In this document: one piece after another, positions 1 through 8,776 of the stretch
Layout: the number at the start of each line of letters is the position of its first letter
Position numbering within the stretch: the first letter of the stretch is position 1
DNA from: Collinsella phocaeensis
GTDB lineage: Bacteria; Actinomycetota; Coriobacteriia; Coriobacteriales; Coriobacteriaceae
Assembly: GCF_900119895.1 (NCBI RefSeq)
Contig: NZ_FQLR01000004.1
Span: 1,488,001 to 1,552,000 of the forward strand
DNA length: 64,000 bases
Direction of reading: 5' to 3'
Position numbers and translations under genes: made by a program
Notes under the pieces: generated by a model
Seen by the model: only the letters and a program-made list of their open reading frames with translations
What the model was told of the DNA's origin: nothing
The model's database searches: none

Positions 1-662
1 TATGGAACCTGCTCCTCGCGCTCGTTGGCGGTTTTGCCGGCGGCCTCGGCATGTCGCGCGACCAGGAGCCCGCCACGCTCATCTCGGGTGTCGCGGTCGC
101 CACCGCGCTGATGCCTCCGCTCTGCGCCGCGGGCTACGGAATCGCCGCCGCGGACCTGACGCTGTTCCTCTCGGCGCTCTACGAATTCGGCATCAACGTC
201 GTGTTCATCGCGCTGTCCGCCGAGGTCGTGCTGCTGCTCCTCCGCGTGCCCCTCAAGCGTGACCTCAATGACGACGGGATCGTCACCGAGGCAGAGGACG
301 CCCAGGCGCAGGCGCGCTCGCGCACGCTCCGCAGCAGGATCGTTCTCGCCACCGTCGTCTTCGCCCTGCCCTGCATTATGCTTACATCCAACCTGGTCAA
401 GGCCGCCGACGATGCGACGCCCGACTCCTTTGGCGCAGCCTCGACCGCCGAGGAGCTGGCAGTCGTCTGCCCCGGCTTCAAGGAGTACACCGTCGGCATG
501 CGCACGAGGGCGGATGCGGAAGGCGCCGGGACGACACACGAGGAATTGGTTGCCCGCGTGGTGACGGACGCGGAGCTCTCAGCCGACGAACAGAATACGG
601 TGCGCAAGCTCATCGAACTCGACGTCGAAGGTCTCGACCGCGTCGAGTTCTCGGTGGAATGA
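1..662 (+). CDS. DUF389 family membrane protein, 3' part
   Basis: The reading frame is already open at the window edge (codons from base 3), so this is the C-terminal 219 residues of a longer protein. The start is a hydrophobic Gly/Leu/Ala stretch, followed by ISGVAVATALMPPLCAAGYG, which matches the conserved core of DUF389 membrane proteins (TIGR00341 type). Another membrane segment follows (about residues 50-78), then a charged linker, another hydrophobic stretch (about 113-133) and a soluble tail. DUF389 proteins have no established substrate. Family assignment rests on the motif; function is unknown. An internal ATG at 51 is unlikely to be the true start because the family motif region begins upstream of it. 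Confidence 0.8.
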   Translation, partial: WNLLLALVGGFAGGLGMSRDQEPATLISGVAVATALMPPLCAAGYGIAAADLTLFLSALYEFGINVVFIALSAEVVLLLLRVPLKRDLNDDGIVTEAEDAQAQARSRTLRSRIVLATVVFALPCIMLTSNLVKAADDATPDSFGAASTAEELAVVCPGFKEYTVGMRTRADAEGAGTTHEELVARVVTDAELSADEQNTVRKLIELDVEGLDRVEFSVE

Positions 663-817
663 CCCATCAACCTGCACCCTCGCTCCCGTTCGCAGCCGCG
701 GTGCATGCAGACGAGAAGCGGTGCGCCGAGCGGTCAAATGAGCCACATCACCGACGACCAAGGGGTCCCAACCGAGCCCGAGCGGCGCAAAGCAGACGAT
801 CGCCCCCGCTTGGTCGA

Positions 818-963
818 CGCATCTATAGCGTTTTTCGTATTCATATCGGAATGACCCGAGTAGCCGCACGGCCCGCTGCAAGAAAGACGCAGGTCACGAA
901 ATTGCCATGTGGTCGGTATACAAAAGGGTTCCCGGCAACAGTACGAAAAACGCTATCGATGCG
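818..963. repeat. 22-bp inverted repeat flanking about 100 bp
   Basis: Bases 818-839 and 942-963 are reverse complements with one mismatch in 22; the perfect 15-bp core is atagcgtttttcgta (825-839) against its complement (942-956). The 102 bp between the arms encode nothing recognisable. It could be a small non-autonomous element, a decayed insertion, or a long-range hairpin. Only this copy occurs in the window. Confidence 0.6.
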
Positions 964-1002
964 CATGCGGAACCTGCCTGCCCCCATGTTGAAGACGACC
1001 GC

Positions 1003-1037
1003 GCGAGGGCGCCCAACCGAAATCGAGACGCCCTCGC
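1003..1037 (-). terminator. Possible terminator of the activase operon
   Basis: A 9-bp perfect stem, gcgagggcg (1003-1011) with cgccctcgc (1029-1037), lies about 25 bp past the stop codon of the minus-strand activase gene. There is no long U tract, so strength is uncertain. Confidence 0.4.
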
Positions 1038-1062
1038 ACAACCTTCGCTTCGCCGAGGGCGA

Positions 1063-4000
1063 CTACCGGCCCTCGCCCGCGGGATGATGCGGCTTCATGC
1101 GGCTCGTCACCGAGTCGCGGCGCTCCATCGCGATGGGCTCCATAACGAAGCCCTTGCCCGCGCGCAGATTCTCCTTCGCCACCGAGATCATGAGCTTGAT
1201 GCGATTGAGCTGATTGACCTCGGACGCACCGGGGTCGTAGTCGACCGCGACGATGTTGCTCTCGGGGTGCTGACGGCGCAGCTCCTTGATCACGGCCTTG
1301 CCCACCACGTGGTTGGGCAGGCACGCGAACGGCTGCGTGCAGATGATGTTCGGAGCGCCATGGTCGATGAGGTCGAGCATCTCGGCCGTGAGCAGCCAGC
1401 CCTCGCCCATGTTGTTGCACAGCGACAGCACCCGGCTGGCCTTCTCGGCCATCGTGGAGATGGACTCGGGGCGCTCGAAGCGCTCGCTGCGCTCGAGCAT
1501 CTCGTCCACGGGTTTACGCATCCAGTCCACCAGGCCGATCGCAGCGTCCATGCTCGTGCGCGCACCCAAGGAACTCCCGAGCTCATCCTTCTGCACCTGG
1601 GCGTTGCTCATGGAGTACAGGAAGAAGTCGAGCAGGCCGGGCACCACAGCCTCGCAGCCCTCGTTCTCGATGACCTCGACCACGTGGTTGTTCGCCGTAG
1701 GATGGAACTTCACCAGAATCTCGCCGACTACGCCGACGCGCGGCTTGGAGCCCTCGCCGACAAGCGGCATGGTGTCGAACGCCGTGATAGCCTCACGGGA
1801 CAGCTTGGTGAAGCTCTTGCGCGTGAACTTGGGGGCGAGCCGGCGCGCCCGCTCCATATAGTCCTCGAACAGCTCGTTTGCAGCCCCCGGCTCGGCCTCG
1901 TACGGACGGCAGCGATAGAGCATCTGCATCATGAGGTCACCGAACAGCACGCTGTAGACGGCAGCCTTGAGCAGCGGCAGCGTGAGCTTGAAACCAGGGT
2001 TGCTCTCGTCCAGCTTCACCGCGGAAAGGCTGATCACCGGGATGTCGGGGTGCCCGGAATCGCGTAGCGCCTTGCGGATGAGCGCGATGTAATTGGTCGC
2101 ACGGCAGCCGCCGCCGGTCTGCGAGATGACCACGGCGGTCTTCGACAGGTCATAGCGACCGCTCTCGATAGCCTCCATGATCTGCCCCGTGACCAGGATG
2201 GACGGATAGCAGATGTCGTTGTTCACATAGCGCAGGCCCGCCTCGATGGCGCCGCGGTCGGTCGAGGGCAGCAGCTCCAGGTTGTAGCCGCTGGCGCGGA
2301 AGACCTCCTTGATGAGGTCAAAATGGATCGGCGCCATCTGCGGGCAGAGGATCGTGTAGCCCGCATCCTTCATCTCCTGGGTGAAGGGCACCTTTTCCCA
2401 TGCGGCGCTCTGGGAGGAACGTTGAGCCTCGAGCTTGTACTTGTGCGTAGCGAACACCGGAGCGTCGGTCGACGGTGCGACGGGAGCGCCGGCGCCCTGC
2501 ACGTACGCGGCGCCCGTGCGCTCCGCCTCGGCGCGGCGCTCGGCCTCCTGGTCCTTCAGCGCCGCCATGAGCGAGCGCACGCGGATGCGCGCGGCACCCA
2601 GGTTGGACACCTCGTCGATCTTGAGCACCGTGTAGATCTTTCCGGAGGCCTCCAGGATCTCCTGCACCTGGTCGGTGGTGAGGGCGTCCAGGCCGCAGCC
2701 GAACGAGTTCATCTGCACCAGGTCGAGGTCGTTGCGCATGGTGACGAAGCGCGCCGCCGCATACAGACGGCTGTGGAACATCCACTGGTCCACGACGCGA
2801 ATGGGGCGCTCGGGCTTCACCAGGTGCGCCACCGAGTCCTCGGTGAGCACCGCGAAGCCGAAGCTGGCGATGAGCTCGGGCAGCGCATGGTTGATCTCGG
2901 GGTCGTTATGGTAGGGTCGCCCGGCGAGCACGATGCCGTGACCGCCGTTCTCCTCGATCCAGTGCACGGCTTCCTCGCCCATGGTCTGGATGCGCTCGTG
3001 GAAGCGCGCATCCTCCTCGTAGGCGGCGTTCACCGCGGCATCGATCTCGGTGCGGGTGATCTTGGGTCCGCGCACGCGACCGCGACCGGCCTCGGCGTCC
3101 GCGACGCGCTCGACCGCGATCAGCTCGTACAGGCGGCGCTTGAGTTCGACCTTGTCGTGATACGGCACGAACGGATACATGAACTCGACGTGTTTCTCGC
3201 CGATCTCGTCGATGTTGAGACCCAACGCTGTGGGATAGCTCATCACGATGGGGCAGTTGTAGCAGTTGCCCGCCGTGGGATCCTCCTTGCGCTCCCAGCG
3301 AACGCAGGGCATCCAGATGAAGTCCGGGTCCTTCTCGATCAGGTTCATGATGTGCCCGTGGGAGAGCTTGGCGGGGTAGCACACGCTCTCGGACGGCATG
3401 GACTCGATGCCCGCCTCGTAGGTCTTCTTGCTCGAATCGTCGGAGAGCACGACCGAAAAGCCGAGTTCCGTGAAGAAGCGATGCCAGAACGGGTAGTTCT
3501 CGTACATGTTGAGCGCGCGGGGGATGCCCACCGTCCCGCGCGGCGCCTCGTCGGCGGGCAGCACCTCGCGATCGAACAGCAGCCTGTTCTTCGCGGCGAA
3601 AAGGTTGGGGGCCTCGGTCTTGGCTTTTCGGTGCCCCGCGCCCTTCTCGCAGCGGTTGCCGGTGATGAAGCGCCGGCCGCCGCCGAAATCGTTGATGGTG
3701 AGCTGGCAGTTGTTGGAGCACCTGCCACAGCGCGCATGCTTCTGCGTCACGGTGAGGCAAGCGATCTCCGCCGCGGAAAGCACCGTCGAGACGCCGTCGG
3801 CGCCGGCGCGGTCGCGCGCCAGCAGGGCCGCGCCGTAGGCGCCCATGCAGCCCGCGATGTCGGGACGCACCGCGTGCACGCCCGTGAGCTGCTCGAACGC
3901 GCGCAGCGTGGCATCGGACATGAAGGTGCCGCCCTGGACGATGACCTGCGTGCCGATCTCCTTGGGATCGCGCAGCTTGATGACCTTGAACAGCGCGTTC

Positions 4001-5604
4001 TTGATGACGGAGTACGACAGGCCCGCCGCGATGTCGCCCACGGTCGCGCCCTCCTTCTGGGCCTGCTTCACGCGGGAGTTCATGAACACCGTGCAGCGGC
4101 TGCCCAGGTCGACCGGCGCCTTGGCGCGAATCGCCGCGGCGGCAAAGGCGCGAACGTCCATGTCCATGGACACCGCGAAGCTCTCGATGAAGCTGCCGCA
4201 TCCGCTCGAGCACGCCTCGTTGAGCATGATGTGCTCGATGACGCCGTCGCGCACGCGCAGGCACTTCATGTCCTGACCGCCGATATCGAGGATGAACTCC
4301 ACGCCCGGCAGGAAAGCGCGGGCGCCGCGCAGGTGCGCGACCGTCTCGATCTCGCCGGAGTCGGCCTTCAGGGCCTCGATGAGCAGAGCCTCGCCGTAGC
4401 CGGTCGTGGTCACGTGGCCGATCGCGCAGCCGGACGGGATGTGCTCGTAGAAGTCCGCCATGATGGTCTTGGCGGTTCCCAGGATGTCGCCGTTGTTGCT
4501 GCCGTACCAGGTGTGCAGGAGCTGGCCGTCCTCGCCCACCATGGCCGCCTTCATCGTGGTCGACCCGGCGTCCAGGCCGATGAAGACGCGGTCGCCGGCA
4601 TAGCTCGACAGGTCGCCGCGCGGCACGACCTCCGCATCGTGGCGCTCCTTGAAGGCCGCATAGTCCTCCTCACTCGCGAACAGCGGCTCGAGTCGTGCGA
4701 CCTCGGACCCCTGCGTGTCGCCGAGCGCGTCGATGGCCGCGATGAGCTCGGGGAAGCAGGACAGCTTGTCCGATTCGTGCGCCATCGCGGCGCCCGACGC
4801 CACGAACAGGTGCGCGTTGTCCGGCACGATGCGGTGCTCCTCGTCCAGGTCGAGCGTGAGGTAGAAGCGACGGCGCAACTCGGAGAGGTACTGGAGCGGG
4901 CCGCCCAGGAAGGCGACGTGGCCGCGGATGGGGCGGCCGCAGGCGAGGCCGGAGATGGTCTGCGTCACCACGGCCTGGAAGATCGAGGCGGCCACGTCCT
5001 CCGGACGCGCGCCCTCGTTGAGCAGCGGCTGCACGTCCGTCTTGGCGAACACGCCGCAGCGGCTCGCGATCGGGTAGATCGTGGTCGCACTCGCGGCGAG
5101 CTCGTTGAGCCCGCTCGCATCGGTGTGGAGCAGCGTCGCCATCTGATCGATGAACGCACCGGTGCCGCCCGCGCACGTGCCGTTCATGCGCTGCTCGATA
5201 CCCGAATCGAAATAGATGATCTTGGCGTCCTCGCCGCCGAGCTCGATCGCGACGTCCGTCTGCGGGATCAAGGTCTCGACCGCGCGCTTGGAGGCGATGA
5301 CCTCCTGGACGAACTCGAGGCCGAGCCACTGCGAAAGCAGAAGGCCGCCCGAACCGGTGATGGCGCACGTCATCTTCGCCTCGGGCATGAGCTTCGCGGC
5401 GCCTTCGAACAGATCGCGCGCGCATGCGCGCACGTCGGTGTGATGCCGCTGGTACTTGGCGTACACAATATCGTTCGCATCGTTGAGCACGGCGAGCTTG
5501 ACGGTGGTCGACCCCACGTCGATGCCGAGGTGGAGCGCGCCGCATGCGCGCTCGGGATTCCAGATGGCGCCGTCGGCCAGGATGCTGTTCTTGTCTTCTG
5601 CCAT
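1063..5604 (-). CDS. Giant acyl-CoA dehydratase activase (HgdC-like) with DUF2229 and HgdB-like parts
   Basis: A 1513-residue protein of the 2-hydroxyglutaryl-CoA dehydratase activator group. Two BadF/HgdC-type ATPase domains are visible: residues about 24-300 (GIDVGSTTVK, cluster cysteines C144 in NGTCAGGTG and C183 in SRCGVF) and about 340-600 (GLDAGSTTMK, C465 in NEACSSGCG and C503 in SRCTVF). A Cys-rich linker (CGRCSNNC) leads to a DUF2229-like part and a C-terminal region resembling the dehydratase beta subunit. Family members use ATP hydrolysis to drive an electron through a [4Fe-4S] cluster into a radical dehydratase; what this fused form acts on is not known. Start at 5604 is chosen because the protein N-terminus (MAEDKNS) begins just past the end of the tetR gene; upstream codons belong to tetR in another frame. 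Two bases separate it from tetR, so the two form an operon. Confidence 0.9.
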   Translation of the reverse strand: MAEDKNSILADGAIWNPERACGALHLGIDVGSTTVKLAVLNDANDIVYAKYQRHHTDVRACARDLFEGAAKLMPEAKMTCAITGSGGLLLSQWLGLEFVQEVIASKRAVETLIPQTDVAIELGGEDAKIIYFDSGIEQRMNGTCAGGTGAFIDQMATLLHTDASGLNELAASATTIYPIASRCGVFAKTDVQPLLNEGARPEDVAASIFQAVVTQTISGLACGRPIRGHVAFLGGPLQYLSELRRRFYLTLDLDEEHRIVPDNAHLFVASGAAMAHESDKLSCFPELIAAIDALGDTQGSEVARLEPLFASEEDYAAFKERHDAEVVPRGDLSSYAGDRVFIGLDAGSTTMKAAMVGEDGQLLHTWYGSNNGDILGTAKTIMADFYEHIPSGCAIGHVTTTGYGEALLIEALKADSGEIETVAHLRGARAFLPGVEFILDIGGQDMKCLRVRDGVIEHIMLNEACSSGCGSFIESFAVSMDMDVRAFAAAAIRAKAPVDLGSRCTVFMNSRVKQAQKEGATVGDIAAGLSYSVIKNALFKVIKLRDPKEIGTQVIVQGGTFMSDATLRAFEQLTGVHAVRPDIAGCMGAYGAALLARDRAGADGVSTVLSAAEIACLTVTQKHARCGRCSNNCQLTINDFGGGRRFITGNRCEKGAGHRKAKTEAPNLFAAKNRLLFDREVLPADEAPRGTVGIPRALNMYENYPFWHRFFTELGFSVVLSDDSSKKTYEAGIESMPSESVCYPAKLSHGHIMNLIEKDPDFIWMPCVRWERKEDPTAGNCYNCPIVMSYPTALGLNIDEIGEKHVEFMYPFVPYHDKVELKRRLYELIAVERVADAEAGRGRVRGPKITRTEIDAAVNAAYEEDARFHERIQTMGEEAVHWIEENGGHGIVLAGRPYHNDPEINHALPELIASFGFAVLTEDSVAHLVKPERPIRVVDQWMFHSRLYAAARFVTMRNDLDLVQMNSFGCGLDALTTDQVQEILEASGKIYTVLKIDEVSNLGAARIRVRSLMAALKDQEAERRAEAERTGAAYVQGAGAPVAPSTDAPVFATHKYKLEAQRSSQSAAWEKVPFTQEMKDAGYTILCPQMAPIHFDLIKEVFRASGYNLELLPSTDRGAIEAGLRYVNNDICYPSILVTGQIMEAIESGRYDLSKTAVVISQTGGGCRATNYIALIRKALRDSGHPDIPVISLSAVKLDESNPGFKLTLPLLKAAVYSVLFGDLMMQMLYRCRPYEAEPGAANELFEDYMERARRLAPKFTRKSFTKLSREAITAFDTMPLVGEGSKPRVGVVGEILVKFHPTANNHVVEVIENEGCEAVVPGLLDFFLYSMSNAQVQKDELGSSLGARTSMDAAIGLVDWMRKPVDEMLERSERFERPESISTMAEKASRVLSLCNNMGEGWLLTAEMLDLIDHGAPNIICTQPFACLPNHVVGKAVIKELRRQHPESNIVAVDYDPGASEVNQLNRIKLMISVAKENLRAGKGFVMEPIAMERRDSVTSRMKPHHPAGEGR

Positions 5605-5606
5605 GG

Positions 5607-6341
5607 TTAGTTTCCTTCCGTTCGCTCGGAAGCAGGGATGTCGGATTCCGTCGTGTGCGCCGCCGCCTTCATGCTCATGAGCTTGAGGCCGTATGCCGGA
5701 ACGTTGATGTCGATGGGCTTTCCGTACAGGTCGCCGGGGCGGACGAACGCCACGACGGTCATGATGCGCGCCATCGTCTCGGGGCTCTCGACCAGACCGT
5801 TGCTGAACCAACGCTGGACGATGCCGACCTCCGAGGCGATGACGGAACTCAGGTAGTAATCGAAGAAGGTGCCCAGGGCATCGGGGAAGATGCCCGTCTG
5901 CATGCGCTCGGACACGACCCCGCGCGCGAGCACGAGCAGCTTCTCGATGAAGGCGGGGTCGCCACCGGGCCCCAGCAGCGCGCCGATAAGCTCACCGTTG
6001 TCCTTAAGGTAGGTGAGGAGCTCGACGGACCCCGAAGCGGGCTCCGCGGCATCGATGTGCGCGTAGAGGTCCTCGAGATGCGCCGCGGCGATCGCGTCGA
6101 TATGCGTGCGCACCTCGTCGAGAACCGACTCCTCGACACGCTCGATAAAGTCCGGGATATCGCGGTAATGACTGTAGAACGTGCGCCTCGTCAGACCGGC
6201 GCGCTCCGTGAGCCCCGCGACCGTCACGCGCGCGAGGTCGCCGGATTCCGCGAGCTCCTCCGCCAGCGCGCGGCGGAGCAGGCGCTGGGAGCGCAGGGAC
6301 CTGCGGTCGCACTTGCGCTCAGGTTGCGTCTCGATGTCCAC
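5607..6341 (-). CDS. TetR/AcrR family transcriptional regulator
   Basis: A 244-residue protein. Residues about 18-65 form the usual TetR N-terminal helix-turn-helix (AGLTERAGLTRRTFYSHYRD), followed by a divergent helical ligand-binding domain. It starts with GTG at 6341, four bases after a GGAGG ribosome binding site; no ATG nearby fits better. Its stop lies two bases before the activase start, so it probably regulates its own operon. A perfect TGCACA-TAG-TGTGCA palindrome 45 bp upstream is a likely operator. The ligand cannot be told from the sequence. Confidence 0.9.
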   Translation of the reverse strand: MDIETQPERKCDRRSLRSQRLLRRALAEELAESGDLARVTVAGLTERAGLTRRTFYSHYRDIPDFIERVEESVLDEVRTHIDAIAAAHLEDLYAHIDAAEPASGSVELLTYLKDNGELIGALLGPGGDPAFIEKLLVLARGVVSERMQTGIFPDALGTFFDYYLSSVIASEVGIVQRWFSNGLVESPETMARIMTVVAFVRPGDLYGKPIDINVPAYGLKLMSMKAAAHTTESDIPASERTEGN

Positions 6342-6385
6342 GTCGCCTCCACGGTACTCAAGATATTACTCCGACTGAGCATTAT

Positions 6386-6400
6386 TGCACATAGTGTGCA
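6386..6400 (-). promoter_or_regulatory. Candidate TetR operator in the tetR-activase promoter
   Basis: Perfect 6-3-6 palindrome tgcaca-tag-tgtgca, 45 bp upstream of the GTG start. On the minus strand a TAATAT -10-like hexamer lies 17 bp past the right half-site, so the palindrome would cover the -35 region, as expected for autorepression. Binding is inferred. Confidence 0.5.
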
Positions 6401-7362
6401 TCATATGTCGCGACCGACCCCTTTCATGCAATCCGCACGTTTGTCTACGGCCCAGGGCACCCCGTTGATTTAGAACCTGCATTGAGAGACAGGCACCGAT
6501 TTGGGGAAATTGGGCAAGGTATTTCGAGAGTGCCATTCGGCTACGAAATATCGGCCTTTCAAGCCTGAAGACAGGCTTCGATGCCGAGCGCCCGTCTCGA
6601 TGCGGATAAAGAGGCAATGCGATGGAAGGACAGACGGTTCCTCGAGACCCGAGATATAGCCGATCGGTCAAAGCCGAGGCCCCCCCGATTCGGCTACGGC
6701 CCTCATAAGGGCGGCAGCGATGGCCCCATTGCCAAACATGCGTGAGCGCGCTCCTTTGCGCCGGATTTATGCACCGGCTACATACAGGTTCCAGGGTTGC
6801 CGTGCGCGGGTGGTCAAAATCCCAGCCGAGACAGTGCTGTCTGCGTGAGAAGGCGGGTCGGGCGGCGCGCAATCGGCGCTCAAGCAGCCGTTCCTAGATG
6901 ACCAGAAGGCACAATAGCATGCACTGTCGATACAGATGTCTCCGAACGCATGGAAGCCGACCGACTACATTCCGCGCAGCACCATGTATATGCGCGCCGA
7001 GTACTGTCTCGACCTGTTTTTTGACCATGCTCAAGTATCCGCACCCAGCGCACCGCAGTTTCGCCGCCTCGAAGCTTCCCGACCTCCGACCTCGAGCGCG
7101 GCTACGCCGTGCACCGCCAAGCCGGACGCAGCGCACAGCCGGTCATGGCTCGCCTGGGCCCAAGCCGGCAATCTGCGCACGTCACGAGCCTGAGATGCGC
7201 ATATCCAAAAGAGGATGCGCCCCACAGCCGACTTCGGACAAGACGCCGCCCCGGCCTCCACGTGCGCCGGCTGCGCGACCATCCATGCAGCCGGCATCGA
7301 TGTAGAAAACCGACTGCACGGCGGATCTCTCCCGACTCGAATTCGCTCAAGGCGGAAAACCG
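6401..7362. other. Gene-poor interval of about 960 bp
   Basis: Open frames of 60-170 codons exist on both strands but none has a good ribosome binding site or a protein-like sequence, and they overlap one another. I recognise no RNA gene. It may be a decayed region or carry an unrecognised RNA. Confidence 0.5.
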
Positions 7363-8172
7363 CTAGCCCAGCGCCACGTCGAGGACCATCATGAGCACGA
7401 AGCCCGCAATGACGCCGAGCGTGCCCACATTGGAGTGCTCACCGAGGTGGGCCTCGGGGATGAGCTCCTCGACGACGACGTAGATCATCGCCCCCGCGGC
7501 GAACGCGAGCATCCAGGGCATGAACGGCTCGATCCAACCCGACGCGAGGACGACGCCGATCCCGAAGATGGGTTCGACGATGCCCGAGAGGCTGCCCAGC
7601 AAGAAGGCCTTTGCGCGGCCCATGCCCTCGCGCGCCAGCGGAAGCGAAACCGCCGCGCCCTCGGGGAAGTTCTGCAGGCCCATGCCGACAGCCAAGGCCA
7701 TCGCCATGCCCAGGAACGCCTCACCGGAGGGTCCGGGGTTCTGGGCGGCCATGGCGAACAGGAGGCCGACGCTCATGCCTTCGGGAATGTTATGGAGCGT
7801 CACGGCCGAAACGAGGAGCGTGGTGCGCTTCCAGTCCGTCTTGATGCCCTCCGGCTCGTCGCCGCCCGAATGGAGATGCGGAAGAAGGGTGTCGAGCGCG
7901 AGCAGGAAGGCAACGCCCAAAAGGAAGCCGCCCGCAGCGGATACCCATCCCACCTGACCGAGCTCTTCTGCCTGCTCGATGGCGGGATTGAGCAGCGACC
8001 AGACGCTCGCCGCGATCATGACGCCCGCCGCGAACCCGAGAAAGATTCGATGGGTGGAGGGTTTGTCGCCCCGCACGAAGAACACCACCGCGGCACCGGC
8101 GGTGGTCATGAGCCACGTAAAGCCGCAACCGAGCGCGGTCCACAGCAAGCCCTGGAGAAGACTGGAGTCCAT
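7363..8172 (-). CDS. ZIP family divalent metal transporter
   Basis: A 269-residue polytopic membrane protein of the ZIP (ZupT/GufA-like) family that imports zinc or related divalent metals. The signature membrane motifs are present: HNIPEG (about residue 127) and QNFPEG (about 167), carrying the metal-binding His/Asn/Glu residues, and EELIPE near the C-terminus. A loop rich in His and acidic residues (LLPHLHSGGDEPEG) sits between segments, as usual. The ATG at 8172 follows a clear GGAGG. A 6-3-6 palindrome in the leader (8206-8220) could be a metal-regulator operator. Metal specificity is not determined. Confidence 0.9.
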   Translation of the reverse strand: MDSSLLQGLLWTALGCGFTWLMTTAGAAVVFFVRGDKPSTHRIFLGFAAGVMIAASVWSLLNPAIEQAEELGQVGWVSAAGGFLLGVAFLLALDTLLPHLHSGGDEPEGIKTDWKRTTLLVSAVTLHNIPEGMSVGLLFAMAAQNPGPSGEAFLGMAMALAVGMGLQNFPEGAAVSLPLAREGMGRAKAFLLGSLSGIVEPIFGIGVVLASGWIEPFMPWMLAFAAGAMIYVVVEELIPEAHLGEHSNVGTLGVIAGFVLMMVLDVALG

Positions 8173-8205
8173 ACGATCCTCCGATAAACCGATGCGCGAC
8201 GCCGC

Positions 8206-8220
8206 AAGGCGCTACGCCTT
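8206..8220 (-). promoter_or_regulatory. Palindrome upstream of the ZIP gene
   Basis: Perfect palindrome aaggcg-cta-cgcctt, 34 bp ahead of the transporter start and next to an A+T-rich stretch. It could be an operator for a metalloregulator or a short leader hairpin; no matching regulator gene is in the window. Confidence 0.35.
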
Positions 8221-8457
8221 AATAAAGCATACTGCTCCGGGTTCATTTTAGCTCAAGCACCTGAGCAGGGAGATCGCCAAGTGTGGCGAAACGGTGCAGG
8301 GCCCTCCCCTCTCATGAAAAAACAGATCCAGGGAGGCCGCGCGGCATCTACCTGCAGATCCCCTCCCCCCTGTAAGAGGAATCGCAAGGCTGTTCAAACG
8401 ACGGCTGATAGCCTTGGTCGCCCGTCAGCGGGACAGGCGGGAGGATGAGGAGGAGCC

Positions 8458-8697
8458 ATGGCGCTTTACTGGCCGAAGCAAAACATCGCGTTCGATATCG
8501 TCGACGACCCCTATAGCGCGCCGATCGAGAGGGATGCGTTCCCGGACATCGCGGTCATACCCATGACGCGCGCCCAGATGGGAGATGCGCGAACCATGGA
8601 CCGCGTCATACGGATCCTAGACGGCTCGGAGGCGGCGGGAGGAGGCGGCGGGATGCGACGCGCCCAGCGCAGGCTTCGTCGGCTGCTCGCCCGCTGA
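8458..8697 (+). CDS. Small hypothetical protein
   Basis: A 79-residue protein preceded by a strong purine-rich ribosome binding site (gaggaggag, 8447-8455). The N-terminal half (FDIVDDPYSAPIERDAFP, then a short beta-strand pattern DIAVIPMTRAQ) looks folded; the C-terminus has a Gly5 run and an Arg-rich tail (MRRAQRRLRRLLAR). I do not recognise a domain. The N-terminal pattern recalls tails of small Collinsella proteins that accompany nuclease-like or abortive-infection proteins, but this is an impression. It stands alone, facing the deformylase-like gene across a strong hairpin. Confidence 0.6.
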   Translation: MALYWPKQNIAFDIVDDPYSAPIERDAFPDIAVIPMTRAQMGDARTMDRVIRILDGSEAAGGGGGMRRAQRRLRRLLAR

Positions 8698-8702
8698 CGG
8701 AA

Positions 8703-8737
8703 AGCGGCGGGAGGGAGCATCCGCCCCTCCCGCCGCT
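8703..8737. terminator. Strong hairpin between convergent genes
   Basis: A 13-bp perfect stem (8703-8715 with 8725-8737; arms agcggcgggaggg and its complement) and a 9-nt loop, just past the stop of the 79-aa gene and 40 bp past the stop of the convergent deformylase-like gene. It can serve both strands. No U tract follows. Confidence 0.6.
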
Positions 8738-8776
8738 CGAGGCGCCAGCCGGTGGCGCATCGCATGAGTGGTCAGA

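Larger units (their letters stand above)
663..1062. other. Intergenic region without a supported gene
   Basis: No open frame here has a plausible start, ribosome binding site and protein-like composition. What can be seen is a 22-bp imperfect inverted repeat (818-963) and a G+C-rich hairpin (1003-1037) downstream of the minus-strand activase gene. Confidence 0.6.

Noticed and set aside
2323-5610. A 1095-codon open frame on the plus strand opposite the activase gene
   Set aside because: Antisense shadow caused by high G+C; Arg/His/Val-rich sequence without domains and without ribosome binding site.
6366-6872. A 168-codon minus-strand frame in the gene-poor kilobase
   Set aside because: No ribosome binding site, no domain, Arg/Ser-rich composition typical of non-coding high-G+C DNA.
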